From contig JBGSUL010000002.1 of the NCBI GenBank assembly GCA_041736155.1, positions 1-64,000 on the forward strand: DNA of 64,000 nt, given 5' to 3'. Under the pieces are notes generated by a model that made no database searches, was not told where the DNA came from, and worked only from the letters and a program-made list of their open reading frames with translations. This document shows, piece after piece, positions 52,683 through 61,774 of the stretch (its first letter is position 1; the number at the start of each line of letters is the position of its first letter). The translations under genes and the position numbers were made by a program. Source of the DNA: JANPLN01 sp041736155. Lineage in GTDB: Bacteria; Bdellovibrionota; Bdellovibrionia; Bdellovibrionales; JAGQZY01.

Positions 52683-54056
52683 TTAAAGCAATAGCGCTTT
52701 TTGTTCCACTTGGGGTTCTAAAACCTCGACGAACGACGGCTCTTCGTGGAGGAATGGCACAAAGGCGTCCTTCGCTCTTTGCAGAACAAAACTTTTTTTC
52801 TGGTCCTTTTTCATCTTGTCCATGATCGGCGGGAACAGACCAAAGTTGATATTCGTCGGCTGAAAATTTTCTTTGGCTTCCAAAGTGATCGCATGCAGTA
52901 ACGATCCTAAGGCGGATTCACGCGGGGGTGGCAAGAAAGCACGACCACGAATTTTTTGATCGATAAAATGCGCCACCATTAAACCCACACAGGCGGATTC
53001 AAAATAGCCTTCCACACCCGTGATTTGACCCGCGAGATACAAATCACCATCGTTGCGACAAGAGAGATCTGGATTTAAACGCTGTGGAGAGTTCACATAC
53101 ATATTGCGATGAATACTTCCCAGTTTTAAAAACTCGGCGTTTTCCAAACCTGGAATCATTTTGAAAATTCGTTTTTGCTCGGGATATTTCATCTTGGTTT
53201 GAAAGCCCACCAAGTTATAAGCCGTGCCCGAAGTATTATCTTGGCGCAATTGCACCACAGCGTAAGGCCATCTTTTCGTTTCCGGATGATCCAGCCCAAT
53301 GGGTTTCATTGGGCCAAAGCGCGGCGTCTCACGACCGCGACGAACCATTTCTTCAATGGGCATACAGCCTTCAAAAAAGGGAGTGTCTTTTTCAAACTCT
53401 TTGGGCTCCACCTTTTCAGCTTTTTCGATTTCATCGATAAAAGCGTCGTACTGCTCTTTGTTCATGGGGCAATTAATATAGTCGCTGGTGCCTTTGTCCC
53501 AACGACTCGCCTTCCACGCGATATTCATATCGATGGAGTCCGTGAGAACAATCGGCGCGATGGCATCGTAAAAATATAAAAAGGAATCACCAAAATGGGC
53601 GAGCAACGATTGCGCAAGAGCCTCGTGAGTCAGCGGCCCGGTGGCGATCACACAGGGGCGCGGGATGTCCTCGATGCGAGTCACAGCGCCGTCTTCAAAA
53701 CGAATGCGTGGATGGTTGCGCAAACGTGTGTTGACCAGGCTGGAAAATTTTTCGCGGTCCATGCCCAAGGCTTGTCCCGAAGGGACTTGTGATTGCCACG
53801 CATATTTTAAAATCACCGAACCCCAGCGCTCCGCCTCCCACTTGAGCTGCCCCGGAGCCGAACCGTTAGCGTAGCTACCAAAGGAGTTGGAGCAAACCAA
53901 TTCCGCCGCTTTGTCCGTCTTGTGCGCGGGCGTCATAATCTGCGGGCGCATTTCGTGCAACACAACGTTATATCCTCGCTCCGCCAGCTGTATAGCGCAT
54001 TCTGAGCCGGCCAAACCTGCGCCCACAACATGAATCGTTGGATTTGTCGTTGTCAT
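52683..54056 (-). CDS. trmFO: tRNA uracil-5-methyltransferase TrmFO
   Basis: The 457-residue flavoprotein has IHVVGAGLAGSECAIQLAER at the N-terminus, KTDKAAELVCSNSFGS and YLAGQITGVEGYFESACVG at the C-terminus. TrmFO methylates U54 in the T-loop of tRNA using methylene-tetrahydrofolate and FADH2. It diverges from the DciA-like gene with overlapping starts. Confidence 0.94.
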   Translation of the reverse strand: MTTTNPTIHVVGAGLAGSECAIQLAERGYNVVLHEMRPQIMTPAHKTDKAAELVCSNSFGSYANGSAPGQLKWEAERWGSVILKYAWQSQVPSGQALGMDREKFSSLVNTRLRNHPRIRFEDGAVTRIEDIPRPCVIATGPLTHEALAQSLLAHFGDSFLYFYDAIAPIVLTDSIDMNIAWKASRWDKGTSDYINCPMNKEQYDAFIDEIEKAEKVEPKEFEKDTPFFEGCMPIEEMVRRGRETPRFGPMKPIGLDHPETKRWPYAVVQLRQDNTSGTAYNLVGFQTKMKYPEQKRIFKMIPGLENAEFLKLGSIHRNMYVNSPQRLNPDLSCRNDGDLYLAGQITGVEGYFESACVGLMVAHFIDQKIRGRAFLPPPRESALGSLLHAITLEAKENFQPTNINFGLFPPIMDKMKKDQKKSFVLQRAKDAFVPFLHEEPSFVEVLEPQVEQKALLL

Positions 54057-54075
54057 GTATTATCCTTTTTCGATT

Positions 54076-54399
54076 ATGAGCGAGTTTAAAAAGAAGCGGC
54101 CATCGCAAAAACCTTCACCTGTCGTGGATGTCCTACAAAGACTTTTCGAAAATAGCAAGTCTCCTTTGTCCGATGGATTTCAACGCTGGAAATTAGAGTC
54201 GCAATGGGACCAAATTGTTGGCCCGTCTTTGGCAAAACATTCACGACCTGTGCAATTTTACCAGGGCGTGCTGACCATCGAAGTGGCCAGCAGCGTGTGG
54301 TTGAATGAGTTCCGTTTTCTCGTCGAAGAGATTCGCCAAAACGTCAACAAACACCAAGGCCATCAATGGGTGCAACGCGTACACCTCGTCCATAAATAA
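54076..54399 (+). CDS. DUF721/DciA-like protein
   Basis: The 107-residue product has VVDVLQRLFENSK and WDQIVGPSLAKHSRPVQFYQGVLTIEVASSVWLNEF, the DUF721 (DciA) core. DciA is the replicative helicase partner in many bacteria. Starts at 54055 and 54076 are both possible; neither has a strong ribosome site. Confidence 0.8.
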   Translation: MSEFKKKRPSQKPSPVVDVLQRLFENSKSPLSDGFQRWKLESQWDQIVGPSLAKHSRPVQFYQGVLTIEVASSVWLNEFRFLVEEIRQNVNKHQGHQWVQRVHLVHK

Positions 54400-54423
54400 T
54401 CAGCGCCACCGGCTGGCGCTGAT
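54399..54423. terminator. Bidirectional hairpin between convergent genes
   Basis: ATCAGCGCCA-CCGGC-TGGCGCTGAT, ten exact pairs, spans the gap between the DciA-like and L,D-transpeptidase genes. Confidence 0.7.
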
Positions 54424-55121
54424 CACTCTTTAGACACCGACACTAACATCAAACTGCCGTCTTTGATGAAATCAATCAGACGATCTCGAAGACGCAAATC
54501 CGTTGTAATACATCCCCAAGACATGGCTTGAATTTGATGAGCTTCGACTGTTGGTTGCCAACCGTGAAACACCACCGAGCGTGCGCGAATATTACTGTTG
54601 GTCGTCGACAAACCATCGAGTCGTAAAGAGCGTCCAAAACTACCACTATAAACTTCTGCGGTTCGCACATAGCCCAATGAACTTTGTTTTGAACCTGATA
54701 CATTACTAAAGGATTCCGCATAACCATCACGATCTGTATCGCTGTTGACCCCGTGTGTGGTGTGATATCTCTCCACGACGCCTGTTTTCAGATTGATAAT
54801 AAATAATCGATACGCATCAGAGCGCGGAGCAAAGTCTACAATCGTTATGTAATTTTGGTTTTTAAAACGACTCTTATTAACATCAAAAAAATTAACAGCT
54901 TTTTGTAATAAATCCGTTGGAACCAAACGTTTTGGATCCAAATGTTGATAATTATTGAGTCTTGAAACCTTGAGTGTTTCTGCACTTTCGTCAGTATACC
55001 CTCCGAAATCAGCTATCACCTGTGCTTCGGCTTGTAATATTTTTTCTGTACTTTCCACATCAGGATTTTCTGCTGCAAAAACATTAAAAGCTAAAAATAG
55101 GATTAGAAATAAACTCTTCAT
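54423..55121 (-). CDS. Murein L,D-transpeptidase-like exported protein
   Basis: The 232-residue product has a signal peptide (MKSLFLILFLAFNVFA) and a C-terminal catalytic-type motif with SVVFHGW (His) and SWGC (Cys204), the His/Cys pair of L,D-transpeptidases. These enzymes crosslink or edit peptidoglycan. The ATG at 55121 follows GAGGTGA; a start at 55169 lacks one. Confidence 0.82.
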   Translation of the reverse strand: MKSLFLILFLAFNVFAAENPDVESTEKILQAEAQVIADFGGYTDESAETLKVSRLNNYQHLDPKRLVPTDLLQKAVNFFDVNKSRFKNQNYITIVDFAPRSDAYRLFIINLKTGVVERYHTTHGVNSDTDRDGYAESFSNVSGSKQSSLGYVRTAEVYSGSFGRSLRLDGLSTTNSNIRARSVVFHGWQPTVEAHQIQAMSWGCITTDLRLRDRLIDFIKDGSLMLVSVSKE

Positions 55122-55435
55122 GCGGTCACCTCGTTGTCCATAGCTTATCGGCAAATTTTTGGCAGGCATCAGGTCCAGAAGATGGATGTCTGGTCCAGTT
55201 TATGCTGAGTTCAGATGATTTGAGACGAGGTCCTTCGCTTCGCTCAGGAAACCTTAAGTTTCCTGAGCGAAGCGAAGGACCTCCCGTCTAATTTGACCTC
55301 CAAAAGTGACAAAATTTGGCGACCAATTCCCTTTTCAGGCTCTCTTTTTTGATCAAAGTGCCCGAAATCCCCTCCTTTTTCGGCTTTGGCTTTGCATATT
55401 TATCGACTGGAAACTTTAGAGGAGAGGATACTCTT
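55122..55435. other. Intergenic region with palindromic repeat
   Basis: Contains the 26-bp-arm palindrome described at 55227-55283. A long in-frame extension of the next gene begins at 55316 but lacks a ribosome site, so it is treated as non-coding leader. Confidence 0.5.
55227..55283. repeat. 26-bp perfect inverted repeat of the GAGCGAAGCGAAGGA family
   Basis: Arms 55227-55252 and 55258-55283 are exactly complementary with a five-base loop. The core TCCTGAGCGAAGCGAAGGA matches the elements at 132-155 and 34843-34898. Confidence 0.9.
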
Positions 55436-56398
55436 ATGAAAAAGCTAAAACACCAAATCGAAGGACAAATCCAAGAAGTGGTCTTTTTTTCCAGTCTGGT
55501 GATCGCTTTCACCGTGTTTGTGAGTGGGATTGCTTATCTCGCCTTCGGCGGAGCTAGCCTCGAATTGATTCTCGGGTCCTTCGGTGGACACATCGAACGC
55601 GGATTTTTCTCAGCCTTCGGTTATGGCTATTTTTATATCGCGTTCGCAGCACTGCATTTAGGTTACATCACTAATTTTCATATTTTTAATTTTAACGACC
55701 TCAGAAGAGATTACCCTGTGATCGCTTATTCCGCTTTGGCTCATGGTATGCTCCTCACCTTGTTTTCCAACCTTCTTTCTGTCTTCCAATTTTCTCTCAA
55801 CCTTCCTACACTTGAAAGTTTACCAAATGGTGCCGGTGGAGCTTTGGGATCTTTTATTGCCAAAGGCCTTTACTCCGTCGCCGGACTTTACGGTTCAACG
55901 CTGCTCATTTTGATTTTTATGGTGACGACGGGTCTAGTGGCTGAGTTTTTTGAACTCAAAGACTTACACAGCACTCTCAGAAAAACAGGCCTTTTGAGCA
56001 AACAAGGTCTTATTAAATTATTTCAATTCACCCAATTTGGTTTAACACAGTTAATGAACTTCTTTTTTAAACAAAGTGATTTTTCAGAAATGGCGTTTCA
56101 ATCGTCGCAAGCCACAAAAAGTTGGATCTCCAACTCTGTTCATCGCGCAAATAACCTTTTCACTGAGCATTTTCATATTTATACACGCCCCGAACACACC
56201 GAAGAAGTGACTTCTGTTATTGAGGAAAAAGTCGAACTGGTTCCTGTAGAAACCTTTATCGAAAAACCCTTTAAGAAGAGTCTTCCTGCAAAAAAATCTT
56301 TTAAAGGCATCGTAAAGAATAAAAAGAACAGTCCAAAAGTCTCTAAGAAACAAAAAACGTCTTCGAGCAAGTCAAAAAAGAAAAATGTGCCTCTGTAG
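55436..56398 (+). CDS. Stand-alone FtsK 4TM-like membrane protein
   Basis: The 320-residue product has four or so hydrophobic segments (about 20-45, 60-85, 95-120, 155-180) with NGAGGALGSFIAKGLYSVAG, which resembles the N-terminal 4TM domain of FtsK. The C-terminal part is basic and Lys-rich, without Walker motifs, so there is no DNA translocase motor. The ATG at 55436 follows GAGGAGAGG. It could act at the division site. This is inferred from local similarity only. Confidence 0.55.
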   Translation: MKKLKHQIEGQIQEVVFFSSLVIAFTVFVSGIAYLAFGGASLELILGSFGGHIERGFFSAFGYGYFYIAFAALHLGYITNFHIFNFNDLRRDYPVIAYSALAHGMLLTLFSNLLSVFQFSLNLPTLESLPNGAGGALGSFIAKGLYSVAGLYGSTLLILIFMVTTGLVAEFFELKDLHSTLRKTGLLSKQGLIKLFQFTQFGLTQLMNFFFKQSDFSEMAFQSSQATKSWISNSVHRANNLFTEHFHIYTRPEHTEEVTSVIEEKVELVPVETFIEKPFKKSLPAKKSFKGIVKNKKNSPKVSKKQKTSSSKSKKKNVPL

Positions 56399-56507
56399 AG
56401 GCACCAAGCTCAACTTTTTGACCCTCTTTTTATTGCGTTGATTCAAGATTGTCTAGCCTAGTTACGAATTGGTTGCTTCAGAAGCAAAAATCATTGAAAT
56501 TAGCGTT

Positions 56508-57491
56508 ATGTCCCGCTTTAGAAAAAAAGACATTTCCGCGACAGAACAAAGTCCAGCTGTGCAACTTCTTTGGCAGCTTTTTCTTTCCGAAAAAGTGAAT
56601 ATCAAAGCTTTTTTTATTTTTTCCATAGCATCAGGCCTCCTTCTCCTGGCCATACCTTTTGGCATTCAAATCCTTGTGCAACAGTTCACTCTTCTCTACT
56701 ACCAACAATCCACAATTTTTTTACTGATCTGCATTGCATTTTTCCTGGTCGGGATTGGGATTATGCGAGCACTGCAGCTCCTCCTTAACGAACGCTTTCA
56801 AAGGCGATTGTTTCATGATTTGGCGAAAGATTTAGAGAATTCATTACACATCCTTAAACAAAGTCATATCGATTTACAAAAAAAGATGAATCACTTCTTC
56901 GAAATCATCACCCTACAGAAAACTTCCACCTATTTAATTTTTGACGGCCTGACTCTCTCGTTACAAACGATTTTCGGATTGATCGTTATCTCACTTTATC
57001 ACCCACTTTTTTTCATCTATTCCCTTTGCATTCTTGGAGCCCTCTATTATGTGCTTCGCATCCTTGGGAAAGGGGTTTTTGATCTGGCTCTCAAAGAGAG
57101 TAAATATAAATATGAGGTGATTTTTCATCTTCAACAATTGGCGGTACAACCAGATCAACCGCAAAAAATATCAGAAGAACTTTTGACAAATTATTTGTGG
57201 GCTCGAGAAAACCGATTTCGCGTGCATTTTAAACAGTCTTTGGGGTTGGTGGCGGTCCAAGTTGTGGCAAGTTGTGTTCTTCTCGCCATTGGTGGGATTC
57301 TTGTCTACAACCAACAAATGACACTCGGGCAATTCATTGCTGGAGAATTAATTATTACCAACGTTCTTATTTCTATCTTTAAGTTTAGTAACATTCTTGA
57401 CTATTGGTATGACTCTTTAGTCAGCGTCTACAAAATCGATAAAACATTAAAGGAAATTGAAAGTGTCCAGTCAAATTCAGCGATTGATTAA
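56508..57491 (+). CDS. ABC-type exporter transmembrane domain without ATPase domain
   Basis: The 327-residue product has about six transmembrane segments in the type-1 exporter arrangement (for example FFIFSIASGLLLLAIPFGIQ, SLQTIFGLIVISLYHPLFFI, VQVVASCVLLAIGGILVYNQ) and MTLGQFIAGELIITNVLISI near the end. In ordinary HlyB-type exporters the nucleotide-binding domain with Walker A and C-loop would follow; here the gene stops directly after VYKIDKTLKEIES. An overlapping hlyD-like gene begins 29 bp before the end, so no domain was simply missed. The start at 56508 lacks a clear ribosome site. Confidence 0.7.
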   Translation: MSRFRKKDISATEQSPAVQLLWQLFLSEKVNIKAFFIFSIASGLLLLAIPFGIQILVQQFTLLYYQQSTIFLLICIAFFLVGIGIMRALQLLLNERFQRRLFHDLAKDLENSLHILKQSHIDLQKKMNHFFEIITLQKTSTYLIFDGLTLSLQTIFGLIVISLYHPLFFIYSLCILGALYYVLRILGKGVFDLALKESKYKYEVIFHLQQLAVQPDQPQKISEELLTNYLWARENRFRVHFKQSLGLVAVQVVASCVLLAIGGILVYNQQMTLGQFIAGELIITNVLISIFKFSNILDYWYDSLVSVYKIDKTLKEIESVQSNSAID

Positions 57492-58521
57492 AGATAATCC
57501 ATCATGGATTCGCATAGCCAACCGTGTTTTTATCGGCATGTTCGCCTTCGCTTGTTTAATGCTTTTTATGCCTTGGATGCAGACCATCGTTGGAGAGGGG
57601 CGCGTGATTGCCCTGGATGCACAAGAGCGACGCCAAGAGCTTTCTGCTCCTATTGATGGGCGTATTCAAAAATGGTTCGTGCAAGAAGGCGACAAGGTTA
57701 AAAAAGGGGACACCATTTTAGAGATGGCTGATAACGATCCTCTCATCTTAGATCGCATGGGCAAAGAGCGTGAATCACTCGAAAAAAAGTTTGAATCCAT
57801 CGAATTAGCACGGAAAACATCTGCGATTAACGTCAAACGGCAAAAAGAGCTTTATGGCCAAGGACTCAGCTCGCAACGTCAGTACGAACTAGCCAAAATG
57901 GAGCTAGCAAAATTGGAGTCCGAGGAAGCTTCCGCTCTCGCCGACATGTCACGGATTGATGTCCGCCTCTCTCGACAGCAACAACAGGTGATTGCCGCAC
58001 CCATTGATGGCACCGTCGTACGTATTTTAAAAAACTCCGCCGCCGGCGTTGAGTTTGTACACACGGGGGAACCTCTCGCGCTGATTGTTCCAGAAACTTC
58101 TTCGCGAATCGTAGAAGCTTGGGTTTCTGGCAACGACATCCCCTGGGTCACGGCCGGCAAACGGGTGGCTTTACAATTTGAAGGATGGCCCACAATCCAA
58201 TTTTCAGGACTTCCGCAAATTTCTGTGGGAATTTTTTTTGGCACCGTAAAACTTGTTGATGCCCTTGATGACGGGCAAGGAAACTTTCGCATTCTTATCG
58301 TTCCAGAAGACGACTCAACCTGGCCAAGTCCTGATTTTTTACGACAAGGGGTGCGCACCTATGCCTGGGTTATGTTAGGCGATGTTCCGCTAGGTTATGA
58401 AATTTGGCGTCGCTTCAATGGATTTCCTCCGTCCAATCTTCCCACCGGCGTCTACCCAATTAACCAAGATACAAAAAAGAATTCTAAAAAAAAGACATCC
58501 AGTGAAAAGACAGAAAAATGA
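57463..58521 (+). CDS. HlyD-family membrane-fusion protein
   Basis: The 352-residue product has one N-terminal membrane helix, a biotinyl-like lipoyl domain with VIALDAQERRQELSAPIDGR and VQEGDKVKKGDTILEM, a coiled-coil hairpin (about 90-180), and a second lipoyl half with IAAPIDGTVVRILKNSAAG. It links the inner-membrane component to the TolC-like channel. The GTG at 57463 has AAGGAA at good spacing. It overlaps the genes on both sides. Confidence 0.85.
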   Translation: MSSQIQRLIKDNPSWIRIANRVFIGMFAFACLMLFMPWMQTIVGEGRVIALDAQERRQELSAPIDGRIQKWFVQEGDKVKKGDTILEMADNDPLILDRMGKERESLEKKFESIELARKTSAINVKRQKELYGQGLSSQRQYELAKMELAKLESEEASALADMSRIDVRLSRQQQQVIAAPIDGTVVRILKNSAAGVEFVHTGEPLALIVPETSSRIVEAWVSGNDIPWVTAGKRVALQFEGWPTIQFSGLPQISVGIFFGTVKLVDALDDGQGNFRILIVPEDDSTWPSPDFLRQGVRTYAWVMLGDVPLGYEIWRRFNGFPPSNLPTGVYPINQDTKKNSKKKTSSEKTEK

Positions 58522-59894
58522 TAGCGTTTTGGATTTTTACTCTCTTCAGTCATTCCAGCGTCAGTGAACAGCAGGTTCTCGACCATGTTCTCCAGCAGTT
58601 TCCTTCTGTTCAAATGGCAAAAAGTGATGTGGCTATCGCCGACGGCGAACAACTCGCCTCTCGCGGCGCATTTGATATTCTTCTCCAAGGAAGTTACCTC
58701 GACCAAACTGGCGATTACCAGAACGATGTTTTGCAAGCAAAGCTTATAAAACCCACATCTCTCTTTGGCCTTGATCTTTATGCCGGTTACAAAAAGGGAG
58801 AGGGTAATTTTGCCGTCTATGATAAAGAATGGGAGACCCTTGATAAAGGCGAGTGGAGTGTCGGAGGCAAGCTTCCACTCCTCAGAGATTTCCTCATCGA
58901 TGAACGTCGAGCCCGTGTTAGCAAAGCCAATCTTGGTAAAGAACAACGTGAATACCAATTGCAAGCCACTGAACTGGAGCAGGTTCGCAATGCCCTTCAC
59001 CGTTATTGGGATTGGACCCTCGCCGGAAAAAAACTTCTCGTGCAAAAAGGCCTTTTGCAAATCGCCGAGCAGCGAGATGTCTGGCTCCTCAAAAGAAGTA
59101 AAGCTGGAGATATCCCGCGTTTCGAACGCAACGACAACCTACGATCCATCTTACAAAGACGTTCCTTTGTCATGCAAAGTGAAATGCAGCTAGAACAGAG
59201 CATAGCCGAGCTCGGTTTTTATATCGAAGACGAAAACATCAAACAAAAGTTACTCACTCCACGAGAGCTTTCCGAAAGCACCATTCCGCTTGTACAAACA
59301 CAATTATTGCAAAAATCGGCTTCTGACTTGGCTGAATTAGCTCTTCAGCAACGCCCTGACCTAAAGGCACTGCAGCTGCAAATTGAACAAAATAAAATTG
59401 ATGAGGAATTAGTAAAAAATCGTTTTTTACCAAAACTTGATCTTCAAGCACAATACTCCAAGGATGAAGGAGTTGGCTCAACATCTTTAGACGATAATAA
59501 CATCAAGACCATGGTTCAATTTGAAGTGCCCCTACAGTATCGGGCCCTTCGCGGACGCCAAGCACAAATTCGCTCGCAGACACAACGTCTGACTTATCAA
59601 AAGCAACTTCTCAAACAGCGCATCGAAGCTGATATTCGTGCAATAAAGAAAAACCTTGATGTGTCTTTACAAAGGCGTGAACTGGCACTTGAAGAACTCC
59701 GTCTCGCCCAGAATCTAGAAAAGGGAGAACGGATTCGCCTCAACCAAGGGGAAACCAACGTGCTCATCGTCAACTTGCGCGAGCAAGCCACAGCCGAAGC
59801 CGAGCTCCGTCTTGCGGAATCCACGACCGAAGCCATGAAGTATTGGATCTCGTTAAAAATTGCTTTGGGCGAACTTCCACACGTTCGTTCTTAA
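58518..59894 (+). CDS. TolC-like outer-membrane channel of the exporter operon
   Basis: The 458-residue product starts in an ATGA overlap with the hlyD-like gene. It has a short leader and two helical repeats typical of TolC proteins (LEQVRNALHRYWDWTLAGKK; LALEELRLAQNLEKGERIRL), plus LALQQRPDLKALQLQIEQNK. It completes the TM-HlyD-TolC triad. It ends 8 bp from the convergent glmS gene. Confidence 0.82.
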   Translation: MIAFWIFTLFSHSSVSEQQVLDHVLQQFPSVQMAKSDVAIADGEQLASRGAFDILLQGSYLDQTGDYQNDVLQAKLIKPTSLFGLDLYAGYKKGEGNFAVYDKEWETLDKGEWSVGGKLPLLRDFLIDERRARVSKANLGKEQREYQLQATELEQVRNALHRYWDWTLAGKKLLVQKGLLQIAEQRDVWLLKRSKAGDIPRFERNDNLRSILQRRSFVMQSEMQLEQSIAELGFYIEDENIKQKLLTPRELSESTIPLVQTQLLQKSASDLAELALQQRPDLKALQLQIEQNKIDEELVKNRFLPKLDLQAQYSKDEGVGSTSLDDNNIKTMVQFEVPLQYRALRGRQAQIRSQTQRLTYQKQLLKQRIEADIRAIKKNLDVSLQRRELALEELRLAQNLEKGERIRLNQGETNVLIVNLREQATAEAELRLAESTTEAMKYWISLKIALGELPHVRS

Positions 59895-59902
59895 AGAGAA
59901 TC

Positions 59903-61762
59903 TTATTCTACGGTCACTGACTTTGCGAGGTTGCGAGGTTGATCGACATCGTAGCCTAAAATGTTGGCCACATGATAAGCCAGCAACTGCACCGGAATGA
60001 CCGATAAAATCCCCGACGCCATCCAATCTGACTTAGGCAGAGACAAATACTCTTTGCTCATCTCTTTGAGTTTTTTATCTTCGCCCGTCCCAATCGACAC
60101 AATCACTCCGCCGCGCGCTTTGGCTTCTTGCAAATTGCTCAGGGTTTTTTCGTAATGACTGTCTTTAGGACAAATCACCACCACCAACATTGACGGATCA
60201 ATCAACGCCAGAGGTCCGTGCTTCATCTCACCTGCGGCGTAACCTTCGGCGTGCATATAGGCCAGTTCTTTGAGCTTGAGAGCTCCTTCCATGGCGATGG
60301 GGTAGTTAATTCCACGGCCTAAATATAAAAATCCGCGGTATTCTTTTAAGGTCTTTGAAGCTTTAGCAAAAAATTTATCGTGAGAGAGCACGGCTTCCAT
60401 TTGACTGGGCAAACCCAAAAGATTCTGCACATAGTTTTTTTCTTCCGCCATCGACATTTTCTCACGCTGACGAGCAAGGAAAATAGCAAAGAGGTTCACC
60501 ACGGTGAGTGTGCTAATAAACGCTTTTGTGCTCGCCACACCCACTTCGATCCCCGCATGCATATACAAATGGCCATGAGCTTCGCGATCGATGGTGGAAC
60601 CCTTGGTATTGCTGAGACTCAATGTCAGTGCGCCCGCCTCTTTTGCCATTCTTAAAACGGCCAAAGTGTCTGCGGTCTCCCCACTTTGCGAAATTGTCAT
60701 CACTAACGAGCGGGGTGGGATCACGGGCTCCCGATAACGGAACTCCGACGCCACATCCACTTCAACCGGCACACCGGCTAATTTTTCGATAAGATATTCA
60801 GCGTACATAGAAGCATAAAAACTAGTTCCACAGGCAATGATAAAAATACGCTCGACTTTTTTAAGCTCATCCAAAGACAATCCTGGCGCCGCGCCTGGCA
60901 CCGGCGACACTCCGAGTTTTTCAAAATGCACGGACAAGGACTCGTGATTGACATAGTTTTCTAAAACCGATGCCACCGCTTTGGGTTGCTCAAAGATTTC
61001 TTTGAGCATGTAGTGCTTAAATCCCATTTTTTCAGCCTGCGCTGTATTCCAATCAATGAGGATGGGCTGTTTTTTGATGGCGATACCCGTGCGATCATAA
61101 AAGTGCGCACCTTGCGCCGTGAGTTCGGCCACTTCGTGGTCTTCGAGATAAATCATCGATTTGGTGTAGGCGAGCATGGCCTGCACATCGCTGCCGACAA
61201 ACATTTCCCCTTGTCCTTGGCCCACAATCAACGGCGGACCGTTTTTAAAAGCAACCACCGTGTCGGGCTGCTTATCCCAAACTGCTAAAATGGCATAAGC
61301 GCCTTCGATGCGAGTGAGAATTTTATGCACGGCCTGACGAAGATCGGGAGTTTGTTTTAATTGGTTAGCGAGTAAATGTGCCACCACTTCACTATCTGTG
61401 TCCGAGGAAAAAACTGCGCCTTGTTTGTTTAACTCTTCTTTGAGCTCGCTGTAGTTTTCAATAATACCATTATGAACAAGACAGACACCTTCCACTTTGT
61501 GGGGGTGAGCATTCTTCTCCGAGGGGACACCATGGGTCGCCCACCGTGTGTGTGCAATGCCAACAGGGCCTGAAGGCTTAGACTTTTTTATTTTTTCTTC
61601 GAGTTGGGAAAGTTTTCCCTGCGCGCGTAGCACTGTGTATTCGTTGTTCTCCAAAACGGCAATGCCCGAACTGTCGTAACCACGATACTCCAGTTTTTTA
61701 AGTCCATTGACTAAAACATCGACGGTGCTTTTTGTGCCAAGATAACCAACGATTCCACACAC
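59903..61762 (-). CDS. glmS: Glutamine-fructose-6-phosphate aminotransferase GlmS
   Basis: The 619-residue product begins MCGIVGYLG with the N-terminal Cys nucleophile of the glutaminase domain, and ends with two SIS isomerase domains (TISQSGETADTLAVLRMAKE; SVIPVQLLAYHVA). It makes glucosamine-6-phosphate for wall synthesis. It lies 12 bp downstream of glmU, which supplies the later steps. No glmS ribozyme is visible in the short gap. Confidence 0.96.
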   Translation of the reverse strand: MCGIVGYLGTKSTVDVLVNGLKKLEYRGYDSSGIAVLENNEYTVLRAQGKLSQLEEKIKKSKPSGPVGIAHTRWATHGVPSEKNAHPHKVEGVCLVHNGIIENYSELKEELNKQGAVFSSDTDSEVVAHLLANQLKQTPDLRQAVHKILTRIEGAYAILAVWDKQPDTVVAFKNGPPLIVGQGQGEMFVGSDVQAMLAYTKSMIYLEDHEVAELTAQGAHFYDRTGIAIKKQPILIDWNTAQAEKMGFKHYMLKEIFEQPKAVASVLENYVNHESLSVHFEKLGVSPVPGAAPGLSLDELKKVERIFIIACGTSFYASMYAEYLIEKLAGVPVEVDVASEFRYREPVIPPRSLVMTISQSGETADTLAVLRMAKEAGALTLSLSNTKGSTIDREAHGHLYMHAGIEVGVASTKAFISTLTVVNLFAIFLARQREKMSMAEEKNYVQNLLGLPSQMEAVLSHDKFFAKASKTLKEYRGFLYLGRGINYPIAMEGALKLKELAYMHAEGYAAGEMKHGPLALIDPSMLVVVICPKDSHYEKTLSNLQEAKARGGVIVSIGTGEDKKLKEMSKEYLSLPKSDWMASGILSVIPVQLLAYHVANILGYDVDQPRNLAKSVTVE

Positions 61763-61774
61763 AGATATTTTCTC

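Noticed and set aside
59895..59902. glmS ribozyme
   Set aside because: The ribozyme would lie in the 5' leader of glmS, but the upstream gap to glmU is only 12 bp.
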